A DNA stretch of 64,000 nt from Nocardioides hwasunensis. Lineage in GTDB: Bacteria; Actinomycetota; Actinomycetes; Propionibacteriales; Nocardioidaceae. The stretch covers positions 1-64,000 of the forward strand of contig NZ_JACXYY010000010.1 of assembly GCF_014779665.1 (NCBI RefSeq). The letters run 5' to 3'. The position numbers and the translations under genes are program-made. This document shows, in pieces, positions 32,735 to 40,454 of this stretch (positions within the stretch are counted from its first letter, which is position 1; each line of letters begins with the position of its first letter). The notes beneath the pieces are model-generated. The model did no database searches. It was given only the letters and a program-made list of their open reading frames with translations, and had not been told where the DNA came from.

Positions 32735-33555
32735 GCGTCGCCGCGCCCGAGGGCGAGGCCCTCGACCTCCTGGCCGGCCGGCGGCTGGTCGTGCTGACCG
32801 GCGCCGGGCTCTCGACCGACTCCGGGATCCCGGACTACCGCGGGCCGGGCTCGCCGGCGCGGGCGCCGATGACCTATCAGGAGTTCGTCGGCAGCGAGGA
32901 GGCGCAGCAGCGCTACTGGGCGCGCTCGCACCTCGGCTGGCAGCGGATGGGACGGGCCCTGCCCAACGACGGACACCGGGCCCTCGCCGCGCTCGACCCG
33001 GACCTGCTGATCACCCAGAACGTCGACGGCCTGCACGAGGCGGCCGGCTCCCGGCAGGTGGTCGCCCTGCACGGACGGGTGGCCGACGTGATCTGCCTGT
33101 CGTGCCGCACGACCTCCTCGCGCGCCGACCTCGAGCGCGAGCTCGACGCGCTCAACCCCGGCTGGCTCGAGCGCCACGGCTGGGTCGAGTCCCGCCCCGA
33201 CGGCGACGTGGACCTCGACGACACCCGCGACTTCGTGGTGCCGCGCTGCGGGTGCGGCGGACCGCTCAAGCCCCACGTGGTCTTCTTCGGCGAGAACGTC
33301 CCGCCCGAGCGCGTCGCGCGGTGCTACGCCGCCGTGGAGGAGCTCGGGACCTCCGGCGCGCTCCTCGTCGCCGGGTCGTCGCTGACGGTCATGAGCGGCC
33401 TGCGGTTCGTCAAGCGCGCGGCCGCCGGCGGCACGCCGATCGTCGTCGTCAACCGTGGTCAGACCCGCGGCGACGCGCTGGCGTCGTACAAGCTCGAGGT
33501 GGGGTGCAGCGAGTTCCTGACCGCCCTCGCGACCGCCACCAGAACCCCCGCCTAA
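32731..33555 (+). CDS. Sir2-family NAD-dependent protein deacylase
   Basis: A 274-residue sirtuin that removes acyl groups from lysines using NAD+. RLVVLTGAGLSTDSGIPDYR (about 18-37) binds NAD; LLITQNVDGLHEAAG and VVALHGRVADVICLSC hold the catalytic His and the first zinc cysteines, with CGCGGPLKPHVVFFGENVPP providing the second pair. LLVAGSSLTVMSGLRFVKRA closes the Rossmann fold. GTG start, coupled to the DUF2277 gene. Confidence 0.94.
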   Translation: MSVAAPEGEALDLLAGRRLVVLTGAGLSTDSGIPDYRGPGSPARAPMTYQEFVGSEEAQQRYWARSHLGWQRMGRALPNDGHRALAALDPDLLITQNVDGLHEAAGSRQVVALHGRVADVICLSCRTTSSRADLERELDALNPGWLERHGWVESRPDGDVDLDDTRDFVVPRCGCGGPLKPHVVFFGENVPPERVARCYAAVEELGTSGALLVAGSSLTVMSGLRFVKRAAAGGTPIVVVNRGQTRGDALASYKLEVGCSEFLTALATATRTPA

Positions 33556-33564
33556 GCGGTGCAC

Positions 33565-33626
33565 CACGAACTTCTGGGGGTGTGTACGCCCCAAGAAGTT
33601 CGTGAACCCCCGCTGAGGCGGGGGTT
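33565..33626. terminator. Two adjacent strong hairpins between convergent genes
   Basis: Hairpin 1: CACGAACTTCT (33565-33575) with AGAAGTTCGTG (33594-33604), extended by GGGG/CCCC with one bulged A. Hairpin 2: AACCCCCGC (33605-33613) with GCGGGGGTT (33618-33626), loop TGAG. They lie between the convergent sirtuin and ideR genes. Confidence 0.7.
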
Positions 33627-33654
33627 CGAGTGACAGGGGTTCGGTCAATCGCCC

Positions 33655-34344
33655 TCAGCGGCGGACGAAGATGTGCTCGGCCGCCTCGGAGACCAGCTCG
33701 GCGGTCTCGCCGCCGGAGCCGATCAGGATGCCCTCGTCGGTGCGCGCGATGGTCACGGTCTGGCCGGGCACGGCCCCGACGCGACGGAGCAGGCCCATCA
33801 GGTCCTCGTCCTTCTGCATCTCCTCCGAGATCCGCTTCACGTGCACGCGCTGGTCCTCGGAACCGGCGGCCGCCGACAGCGGCTCGACGTTGTCCATGAA
33901 GTCCTCGCCGACCACGTCGCCGAGCTCGTCGAGGCCCGGGATCGGGTTGCCGTAGGGCGACTCGGTGGGGTGGTCGAGCAGGTCGAGCAGGCGACGCTCG
34001 ACGGTCTCCGACATCACGTGCTCCCACCGGCACGCCTCGGCGTGCACGAGCTCCCAGTCGAGCCCGATGACGTCGGTGAGCAGCCGCTCGGCGAGCCGGT
34101 GCTTGCGCATCACCCGGGTCGCGAGGAGCAGGCCCTCCTCGGTGAGCTCGAGGTGGCGGTCGCCCTCCACCGTCAGCAGCCCGTCGCGCTCCATGCGGGC
34201 CACGGTCTGGGACACGGTCGGGCCGCTCTGGTGGAGCCGCTCGGCGATCCGCGCGCGCAGCGGGACGATGTCCTCCTCCACGAGCTCGTAGATCGTGCGG
34301 AGATACATCTCGGTGGTGTCGATCAGGTCACTCACGAGGCTCAT
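33655..34344 (-). CDS. ideR: Iron-dependent repressor IdeR/DtxR
   Basis: A 229-residue DtxR-family metalloregulator that represses iron-uptake genes when loaded with Fe(II). LIDTTEMYLRTIYELVEEDI and PLRARIAERLHQSGPTVSQT are the winged helix; the Met ligand is in TTEMY. HAEACRWEHVMSETVERRLL contains the Cys, Glu and His of the primary/ancillary sites (a Cys here separates DtxR/IdeR from MntR), and a C-terminal SH3-like domain follows (GQTVTIARTDEGILIGSGGE). ATG 34344; an in-frame GTG at 34335 (VSDLID) is equally family-like. Confidence 0.92.
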   Translation of the reverse strand: MSLVSDLIDTTEMYLRTIYELVEEDIVPLRARIAERLHQSGPTVSQTVARMERDGLLTVEGDRHLELTEEGLLLATRVMRKHRLAERLLTDVIGLDWELVHAEACRWEHVMSETVERRLLDLLDHPTESPYGNPIPGLDELGDVVGEDFMDNVEPLSAAAGSEDQRVHVKRISEEMQKDEDLMGLLRRVGAVPGQTVTIARTDEGILIGSGGETAELVSEAAEHIFVRR

Positions 34345-34398
34345 TGTGTCGCATCGGCCAACCTCCGCACCCCACCCGCCCATGGCACAGTGAGACGG

Positions 34399-35196
34399 GT
34401 GAGCGAACTGATCGTGCCCCGACGCTTCTGCGGACCTCCCGACTCCGGCAACGGCGGCTGGACGGCGGGTGCGCTGGCCGCCCTCGACGACGCGGACTCG
34501 CCCGACGACCGGTCCGACGGCTGGCCGGCGATCGAGGTCACGTTGCGCCAGCCGCCGCCGCTCGACACCCCGCTCGTGGTGACCGCAGAGGGCGGGGTGA
34601 CCACGGCGTCGTTCGGGGGTACGCCGATCGCGACCGCGCACCGCGCCGAGCGTGGCCTCGCCGAGGTGGATCCCGTCGGCCCCGCGGTGGCGGCGACCGC
34701 CGCGGCGTCGTACCCCGGGCTCGGGTTCCACCCGTTCCCGACGTGCTTCGCCTGCGGCACGTCGCGGGAGGAGGGCGACGGGCTGAGGATCTTCCCCGGC
34801 CCGGTCGACGCGGGCGAGCGAGCGTCGGGCGAGGAGCTGGTGGCCGCCCCGTGGACACCGCACCCGAGCCTGCACGAGGACTGGCACACCTACGTCGACG
34901 AGCACCCGCGTGCGTCCGTCGCGGTCACCTGGGCGGCGCTGGACTGCATCGGTGGCTGGGCGGGCGACCTGGGCGAGCGGCTGATGGTGCTGGGGCGGAT
35001 GACCGCGCGAGTCGACGACCTGCCCGTCATCGGCGAGCCCCACGTCGTGGTCGGCGAGGACCGCGGCCGCGACGGCCGCAAGACCTTCACCGCGTCCACC
35101 CTCTACGACGCCGACGGTCGGGTGGTGGCCACGGCCGAGCACACGTGGATCGCGGTCGACCCGGCGATGTTCGGCGGTCAGGTCCCGTCGAGATGA
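34399..35196 (+). CDS. Hotdog/thioesterase-like hypothetical protein
   Basis: A 265-residue protein that looks like a double-hotdog, acyl-CoA thioesterase-like fold: RRFCGPPDSGNGGWTAGALA near the N-terminus (about 9-28), HPFPTCFACGTSREEGDGLR in the middle, and a second half with WAALDCIGGWAGDL. No catalytic residues can be named with confidence. GTG at 34399 starts MSELIVPRRF. The gene is divergent from ideR, but shows no obvious functional tie to iron. Confidence 0.65.
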   Translation: MSELIVPRRFCGPPDSGNGGWTAGALAALDDADSPDDRSDGWPAIEVTLRQPPPLDTPLVVTAEGGVTTASFGGTPIATAHRAERGLAEVDPVGPAVAATAAASYPGLGFHPFPTCFACGTSREEGDGLRIFPGPVDAGERASGEELVAAPWTPHPSLHEDWHTYVDEHPRASVAVTWAALDCIGGWAGDLGERLMVLGRMTARVDDLPVIGEPHVVVGEDRGRDGRKTFTASTLYDADGRVVATAEHTWIAVDPAMFGGQVPSR

Positions 35197-35237
35197 GCGG
35201 GTTCGACACCCTTCCCCGCGCTTGAGAGGATGGGGAC

Positions 35238-36836
35238 ATGGCTGATTTGAACGATCCAATCCCGGCCGGCCGCGACGACTGGTGGCGCCACGCCGTCGTC
35301 TACCAGGTCTACGTGCGCAGCTTCGCCGACAGCGACGGCGACGGCATCGGCGACCTGCCCGGCATCACCTCGCGCCTCCCGCACCTCGCCGAGCTCGGCG
35401 TCGACGCGCTCTGGATCACGCCGTTCTACACGTCTCCGCAGCACGACCACGGCTACGACGTGGCCGACTACACCGACGTCGACCCGCTCTTCGGCCGGCT
35501 CTCCGACGCCGACGACCTCGTCGCGCGCGCCCACGAGCTCGGCCTGCGCGTGGTGGTCGACCTGGTGCCGAACCACACCTCCGACGAGCACGCGTGGTTC
35601 CAGGCGGCACTCGCCGCCGGACCCGGCAGCCCCGAGCGCGCGCGTTACCTCTTCCGCGACGACCCGACCGACCGACCCGGCACTCCCCCGAACAACTGGG
35701 AGTCCGTCTTCGGTGGTCCGGCATGGACCCAGGTCGACGACGGCCAGTGGTACCTCCACCTCTTCGACTCCACCCAGCCCGACCTCGACTGGCGCAACCC
35801 CGAGGTCCCCGAGATGTTCGAGGGCGTGCTGCGCTTCTGGCTCGACCGCGGCGTCGACGGCTTCCGGGTCGACGTGGCCCACGGCCTGTTCAAGGAGGCC
35901 TCGCTGCGCGACCAGGTCGTCGAGCCCGGCGGCCGGCCCGCCAGCGGCGCGGGCGAGATGGTGGAGCGCAACGTCAGCGACGAGCCGATGTGGGACCAGC
36001 CCGAGGTCCACGACGTCTACCGCTCCTGGCACCGGATCCTCGACGAGGCCGGCGCCGACCGGATGGCCGTCGCCGAGGCCTGGACCCAGACGCCCGAGTC
36101 GATGGCGGCGTTCGTCCGCCCCGACGAGCTCGACCAGACCTTCAACTTCGCCTGGCTGCTCGCCGACTGGTCCGCCGAGGCCTTCGCCGACGTCATCACC
36201 AGCACGCTCGCGGCGGTCGAGGGGGTGGGCGCGGCTCCGACGTGGGTGCTCAGCAACCACGACGTCGTACGCCACGTGACCCGCTACGGCGGCGGCGAGC
36301 AGGGCCTGGCCCGGGCCCGCGCGGCCACGCTGACGATGCTCGCGCTGCCCGGCTCGAGCTACCTCTACCAGGGCGAGGAGCTCGGGCTCGAGCAGGTCGA
36401 CGTCGCCCCCGAGGACCGTCAGGACCCGTCGTACCTCCGCACCGGCGAGGTCGGCCGCGACGGCTGCCGGGTCCCGATCCCCTGGGCCGGCACCGAGGCG
36501 CCGTACGCCTTCGGGCCGGGCGCGGGCCAGCCCTGGATCCCGCAGCCCGACGACTGGGCCGCGCTGACCGTGGGCGCCCAGGCGACCGACCCGACCTCGA
36601 CGCTGGCGTTCTACACCGACGCCCTCCGGATACGCCGCGGCTTCGCGTGGACCGCGGGCGAGGAGGTGTCGATGCTCGATCTCGGCGCCGACGTGGTCGC
36701 CTTCGAGCGCGGACCCATCACCGTGCTCCTCAACTGCGGCACGGCCCCGGTCGAGCTGCCCGCCGGCGAGGTGCTGCTGGCCAGCGGTCCCGTCGACGGC
36801 ACGCTGCCGCCCGACACCGCCGCCTGGCTCCGCTGA
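35238..36836 (+). CDS. GH13 alpha-glucosidase/trehalose-type glycoside hydrolase
   Basis: A 532-residue GH13 alpha-glucosidase. WWRHAVVYQVYVRSFADSDG opens the barrel; RVVVDLVPNHTSDEHAWF is conserved region I. Catalytic residues by count: nucleophile Asp212 in GFRVDVAHGL, general acid Glu280 in RMAVAEAW, and Asp342 in LSNHDVVRHV. The sequence style is that of oligo-1,6-glucosidase or alpha-glucosidase, cytoplasmic (no signal). ATG 35238. Confidence 0.92.
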   Translation: MADLNDPIPAGRDDWWRHAVVYQVYVRSFADSDGDGIGDLPGITSRLPHLAELGVDALWITPFYTSPQHDHGYDVADYTDVDPLFGRLSDADDLVARAHELGLRVVVDLVPNHTSDEHAWFQAALAAGPGSPERARYLFRDDPTDRPGTPPNNWESVFGGPAWTQVDDGQWYLHLFDSTQPDLDWRNPEVPEMFEGVLRFWLDRGVDGFRVDVAHGLFKEASLRDQVVEPGGRPASGAGEMVERNVSDEPMWDQPEVHDVYRSWHRILDEAGADRMAVAEAWTQTPESMAAFVRPDELDQTFNFAWLLADWSAEAFADVITSTLAAVEGVGAAPTWVLSNHDVVRHVTRYGGGEQGLARARAATLTMLALPGSSYLYQGEELGLEQVDVAPEDRQDPSYLRTGEVGRDGCRVPIPWAGTEAPYAFGPGAGQPWIPQPDDWAALTVGAQATDPTSTLAFYTDALRIRRGFAWTAGEEVSMLDLGADVVAFERGPITVLLNCGTAPVELPAGEVLLASGPVDGTLPPDTAAWLR

Positions 36837-36852
36837 CCCTCACCACCACGAC

Positions 36853-36924
36853 GTAGTCCCCTACGTTCTGGACGACCAGAACGTAGGGGACTACCGGGTC
36901 GAGCCGCCAAAGCCCGGTAGTCCC
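36853..36924. terminator. Overlapping mutually exclusive hairpins between convergent genes
   Basis: Stem A: 19-bp arms GTAGTCCCCTACGTTCTGG (36853-36871) and the exact complement 36876-36894, loop ACGA. Stem B: GGGACTACCGGG (36887-36898) with CCCGGTAGTCCC (36913-36924), 12 bp. The two share bases 36887-36894, so only one can form fully. They separate the GH13 gene and the marR gene. Confidence 0.7.
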
Positions 36925-36934
36925 GGGGGGGACG

Positions 36935-37447
36935 TCAGTCGTCGGACAGCGCGGAGTTGTACGCCGCCAGCTGGCGGGAGAAGTGCGCCAGCTCGGCATC
37001 GCTCCAGCTCGCCAGCCGCTCGTCGAACCGGTCGCTGCGGCGACGGCTCATCGAGTCCAGGCGCGTGCGCCCCTCGTCGCTGGCACCCAGCAGGATCGCG
37101 CGCCGGTCCTCGGGGTCGGGCATCCGCTCGACGAGGCCGAGGTCGACGAGCGTCTGCACCTGGCGGCTGACGCCGCCCTTGTCCATCCCGAACGCGTCCG
37201 ACAGGTCGGCGCCGCGCAACGGGCCCTCCTTCGCGAGGTGCGTGAGGATGAAGAACGTCATCGGGTGCAGGTCGGGGTGGACTTCCCGGGCCCGCTCCCC
37301 GATCACCCTCTTCACCCGCCGGATCAGCGTCCCGACCTCGGCCTCGATGCTGCGGAGGTCGTCGTACCGGGCGGCGGCGGAGGTGTCGTCCATGGGCGAA
37401 GTGTGGTCCATGGTGGCGCTGCGGCTCATGGTCGAGGCCCCTCTCAC
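36935..37447 (-). CDS. MarR-family transcriptional regulator
   Basis: A 170-residue winged-helix regulator: LIRRVKRVIGERAREVHPDL, PMTFFILTHLAKEGPLRGAD, LSDAFGMDKGGVSRQVQTLV (recognition helix) and DLGLVERMPDPEDRRAILLG (wing). It is translated from GTG 37447, overlapping the efflux gene's stop by 4 bases (GTGA); internal Met codons downstream are alternatives. Being cotranscribed behind a drug efflux gene, it probably represses the operon and releases it on ligand binding. Confidence 0.88.
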   Translation of the reverse strand: MRGASTMSRSATMDHTSPMDDTSAAARYDDLRSIEAEVGTLIRRVKRVIGERAREVHPDLHPMTFFILTHLAKEGPLRGADLSDAFGMDKGGVSRQVQTLVDLGLVERMPDPEDRRAILLGASDEGRTRLDSMSRRRSDRFDERLASWSDAELAHFSRQLAAYNSALSDD

Positions 37448-39042
37448 GCCTGCGGGGAGGCCGGCGAGACCTCGGCCAGGAGCTCGTCGTCGCGCTTCAC
37501 CGAGGTGCGCAGGGGCACCTCCTTGATGAAGAGCACGGCGATGAGCGCGCCGATCGCGAACGGCAGGGCCACCAGGAAGATGTGGCCGGTCGCGTCGCCG
37601 AAGGCGCTCTCGAAGATCGCCCGCAGCGGCGCCGGGAGCGTCGACACGTCTGGGATGCTTCCGGTGTCATGGCCGACCTGCGAGGCGAGCTCGGGGTGGT
37701 CGGCGACCAGCTTGGTGAGGCCGGCTTGCACGGTGTCGGAGACCTGGTGGGCCAGCACCGCGCCGAGGGCGGCGATCCCGACCGACCCGCCGAGGGACCG
37801 GAAGAAGGCGACGACGGACGAGCCGGCACCCATGTCGGACAGGGCGATGGTGTTCTGCACGGCGAGCACGAGGTTCTGCATGGTCGCGCCGAGACCGAGG
37901 CCGAGGATCGCCATGAAGATGCCGGTGTGCCACAGCGGGGTGCTGGCGTCGATGGTCGAGAGCAGGCCGATGCCGATGATGACGGCGACCATGCCGCCGA
38001 CGAGCCAGCGCTTCCAGATCCCGGTCGCGGAGATGATCCGGCCGCTGGTGATGCTGGAGACGAGCAGCCCGCCGACCATGCAGATCGACATCAGACCGGC
38101 CTCGGTCGGGCTCATGTCCTTGGCCCGCTGGAAGTAGAGGCTGAGGTAGACCGTCGAGCCGAACATGGCGACGCCGATCAGCACCGAGGCGATGGTGGCG
38201 AGGGTCAGCGTGCGGTCCTTGAACAGGTGCAGCGGGATGACCGGGTCCTTGGCGACGTTGGCCTCGACGTGCACGGCCGCGGCGATCACGGCGATCGCGC
38301 CGACCACCATCAGGCCGCTGGTCCACGAGATCCAGTCGAAGTTCTGGCCACCGAGGGAGACCCAGACGAGCAGGATCGACACGCCACCGACGAGGAGGAA
38401 GGCACCGAGGTAGTCGATGGTCACCTCCCGCTTGACGACCGGAAGCCGCAGCGTCTTCTGCAGCACGACGAAGGCGAGGAGCGCAACCGGGAGGCCGGCG
38501 AAGAAGCACCAGCGCCAGCCGACGGTGTCCACCAGGACGCCACCGACGAGGGGGCCGCTCACCGTGGCGAGGGCGAAGACCGCGCCGATGTAGCCGCTGT
38601 AGCGACCGCGCTCGCGCGGAGAGACCATCGAGGCGATGACGACCTGCACCAGCGCGGTGAGGCCACCGACGCCGAGACCCTGCACGACGCGGGCGCCGAT
38701 GAGGACCTCCATCGACGGCGCGAAGCCGGCGATGAGCGAGCCGACGGAGAAGATGACGAGCGCCGACTGCACCAGCAGCTTCTTGTCGAAGAGGTCGGCG
38801 AACTTGCCCCAGATGGGGGTGGTGGCGGTCATGGCGAGCATCGTCGCGACGACGACCCAGGTGTAGCCGGTCTGGCTGCCCTTGAGGTCGTCCACGATCG
38901 TCGGGAGCGCGTTGCTGACGATCGTGCTGGAGAGCATCGCGACGAACATCGCGAGAAGGAGTCCGCTGAGGGCCTCGAGCACCTCGCGGTGGGTCATCTG
39001 GGCGTCCTGCTCGACGACCGGGACGGGGGGAGCCTGTGTCAC
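37444..39042 (-). CDS. MFS multidrug transporter, DHA2 family
   Basis: A 532-residue, 14-TM drug/proton antiporter of the EmrB/QacA type. LLAMFVAMLSSTIVSNALPT is the family's first TM, VGGLTALVQVVIASMVSPRE with RGRYSGYIGAVFALATVSGP is motif A/C territory, and a DMSPTEAGLMSICMV block lies mid-protein. Start is GTG 39042 (VTQAPPVPVV). It is preceded by a 300-base leader with promoter, a 12-codon reading frame and competing hairpins, and by a GTTG-N7-CAAC repeat (39079-39093) that could be the MarR operator. Confidence 0.9.
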   Translation of the reverse strand: MTQAPPVPVVEQDAQMTHREVLEALSGLLLAMFVAMLSSTIVSNALPTIVDDLKGSQTGYTWVVVATMLAMTATTPIWGKFADLFDKKLLVQSALVIFSVGSLIAGFAPSMEVLIGARVVQGLGVGGLTALVQVVIASMVSPRERGRYSGYIGAVFALATVSGPLVGGVLVDTVGWRWCFFAGLPVALLAFVVLQKTLRLPVVKREVTIDYLGAFLLVGGVSILLVWVSLGGQNFDWISWTSGLMVVGAIAVIAAAVHVEANVAKDPVIPLHLFKDRTLTLATIASVLIGVAMFGSTVYLSLYFQRAKDMSPTEAGLMSICMVGGLLVSSITSGRIISATGIWKRWLVGGMVAVIIGIGLLSTIDASTPLWHTGIFMAILGLGLGATMQNLVLAVQNTIALSDMGAGSSVVAFFRSLGGSVGIAALGAVLAHQVSDTVQAGLTKLVADHPELASQVGHDTGSIPDVSTLPAPLRAIFESAFGDATGHIFLVALPFAIGALIAVLFIKEVPLRTSVKRDDELLAEVSPASPQA

Positions 39043-39078
39043 GTGCGTGCCTACGATTCTTGGTTGCCGTGTGCAATA

Positions 39079-39093
39079 GTTGCTGACCACAAC
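39079..39093. promoter_or_regulatory. Candidate MarR operator
   Basis: GTTGCTGACCACAAC is an inverted repeat (GTTG-N7-CAAC) 37 bases before the efflux gene's GTG. Its position would let a bound MarR protein block transcription reaching the gene. Only the short symmetry supports it. Confidence 0.4.
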
Positions 39094-39217
39094 GATACGC
39101 CTCGACCGACCGTAGTACCACCCGGGGACGACGAGACCTGCCCCACATCCGATGCCACCTGCCGCTGGACTACCGCGGGCGGGAGGACGTACGACCCTCG
39201 ACCGAGGCTCCGGGAAA

Positions 39218-39350
39218 TGCAGCGACCCGCAGGCGTGCTGCTCCTCGGAGAGGGGCCCCGGCGGATGACACCGGGCGCCTGCGGGTCGGGTGGCTGCAGT
39301 GGATTCGCCGGCAGCTGTCGGCGGACCGGGCTGCCTAGCGGGCAGCCACC
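39218..39350 (-). promoter_or_regulatory. Leader RNA with terminator-like and alternative hairpins
   Basis: Read on the minus strand. Hairpin AB: GGCTGCC (39347-39341) with GGCAGCC (39335-39329), whose loop holds the leader TAG stop. Alternative AC: GGTGGCTGC (39350-39342) with GCAGCCACC (39297-39289), 9 bp, using the same A arm. Long stem: CGACCCGCAGGCG (39288-39276) with CGCCTGCGGGTCG (39235-39223), 13 bp, extended by TGCAG/CTGCA and followed by ATTT. AC formation would break that extension. This is the geometry of translation-coupled attenuation; direct evidence is absent. Confidence 0.5.
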
Positions 39351-39373
39351 TCACTCATCCGAAAAGAACTCAT
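39335..39373 (-). CDS. Candidate 12-residue leader peptide
   Basis: ATG at 39373, product MSSFRMSEVAAR, TAG at 39337-39335. A very strong Shine-Dalgarno, GGGAGGTGATC, nearly fully complementary to the 16S rRNA 3' end, lies 11 bases upstream of the ATG. The stop is in the loop of hairpin AB. Such a small frame with such a strong site 290 bases before an efflux gene is unlikely to be the start of anything longer. It could alternatively be the remains of a MerR-type gene, whose N-termini look similar. Confidence 0.5.
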   Translation of the reverse strand: MSSFRMSEVAAR

Positions 39374-39404
39374 TCTTCGGATCACCTCCCTTCTGTGTGC
39401 GTCC

Positions 39405-39433
39405 ACCGTACGTCGGCACGCGGGGGCGCTCAA
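39405..39433 (-). promoter_or_regulatory. Promoter for the leader/efflux transcript
   Basis: TTGAGC (39433-39428) and TACGGT (39410-39405) are separated by exactly 17 bases on the minus strand, with the leader Shine-Dalgarno about 15 bases downstream. Good sigma70-type spacing. Confidence 0.5.
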
Positions 39434-39532
39434 CGGGTTAAGGCGAGCAGGGCCGGCACCTGGACTTGCACCTGCCGTGGCGTCATGTGGTCCGGTTGAC
39501 CCACGTCCCACCCCTGAGAAGAAGGACCACCC

Positions 39533-40435
39533 ATGAGCTTGCCGTTCGCCATCCCGCGCCAGGTCAAGATCGGAGACGCGGCCGCGTTCGTCGGCACCAC
39601 ACCCCGAGCGATCCGCCACTACCACGAGATCGGCCTGCTCCCCGAGCCCGAACGGGGTGCCGACGACCGCCGCCGCTACGGCTACGACGACATGATCAGC
39701 CTGCTGTGGATCCGCCGCATGGCCGACGCGGGGATCGCCCTCGACGACATGCGTACCGCCTTCGCCGAACCGTCTCCCGCTGACGCCGACGGCACCGACG
39801 ACCACGACGTCGCGGCGATCCTGGAGCGGCTGGAGCGGACCCTCGCCGCGCGGGAGGTCGAGCTGCAGCAGCAGCGGAGCGCCGTGCAGCGCATGCGGAC
39901 CGCGGGCAGCAGGAGAGGGCTGCTCTCCGACCTGGTGATCGCTCGCCTCACGAGCGTGCCAGAGGAGGCGCTGCGCCAGGCGGACCTCGACACCCTCCTC
40001 GTCACCGAGCGGATCTTCGGTCCGCTCGGAGCAGCCATCCAGGCCGGCCGGTTCGTCGCGCTGGCCGCCCACCCGGACCTGCAGGAGGAGTCCGACCGCG
40101 TGGACGCCGCCGAAGAGGCGCTCGACGACACGGTCGCCGTCGACGATCCTCGCGTGGAGCAGGTCGCTGCCCGACGGCACGCCTTCGAGCTGGCGTTGAA
40201 CGTCGTCATCGAGACGTCGGGCCAGGCGGAGGAGGAGGAACGGTTCTTCGACTCCTGGGAGGCCTCGCAGCCCGACGACGCTGACGGCGCCGAGCCTGCC
40301 TCCGCGTCCGACCGCGGGTCGATGAGCGCCTCCGAGGCGATCGAGAAGATGCCCTACGACTTCTCCCCTGCCCGCCTGCGGTGCATCGAGCTCGTGGCGG
40401 AGAAGCTCGCCGCCCCGGGCACGCCCGCCGTCTAG
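39533..40435 (+). CDS. MerR-family regulator with long C-terminal region
   Basis: A 300-residue MerR protein: IPRQVKIGDAAAFVGTTPRA and IRHYHEIGLLPEPERGADDR form the HTH and wing. The 230-residue C-terminal part (helical, coiled-coil near 75-125) is far longer than in metal sensors and may bind a drug or another effector. GAAGAAGGA precedes the ATG. It lies between two efflux systems and is divergent from the MFS operon (490-base gap), so it may regulate either. Confidence 0.86.
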   Translation: MSLPFAIPRQVKIGDAAAFVGTTPRAIRHYHEIGLLPEPERGADDRRRYGYDDMISLLWIRRMADAGIALDDMRTAFAEPSPADADGTDDHDVAAILERLERTLAAREVELQQQRSAVQRMRTAGSRRGLLSDLVIARLTSVPEEALRQADLDTLLVTERIFGPLGAAIQAGRFVALAAHPDLQEESDRVDAAEEALDDTVAVDDPRVEQVAARRHAFELALNVVIETSGQAEEEERFFDSWEASQPDDADGAEPASASDRGSMSASEAIEKMPYDFSPARLRCIELVAEKLAAPGTPAV

Positions 40436-40454
40436 TCCCGGCTCGCGGGAGCGG

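Noticed and set aside
39218..39433. Small-molecule riboswitch before the efflux gene
   Set aside because: No known aptamer core (cobalamin, TPP, SAM, c-di-AMP) could be recognised, and the strong ribosome site plus short frame suits an attenuator better.
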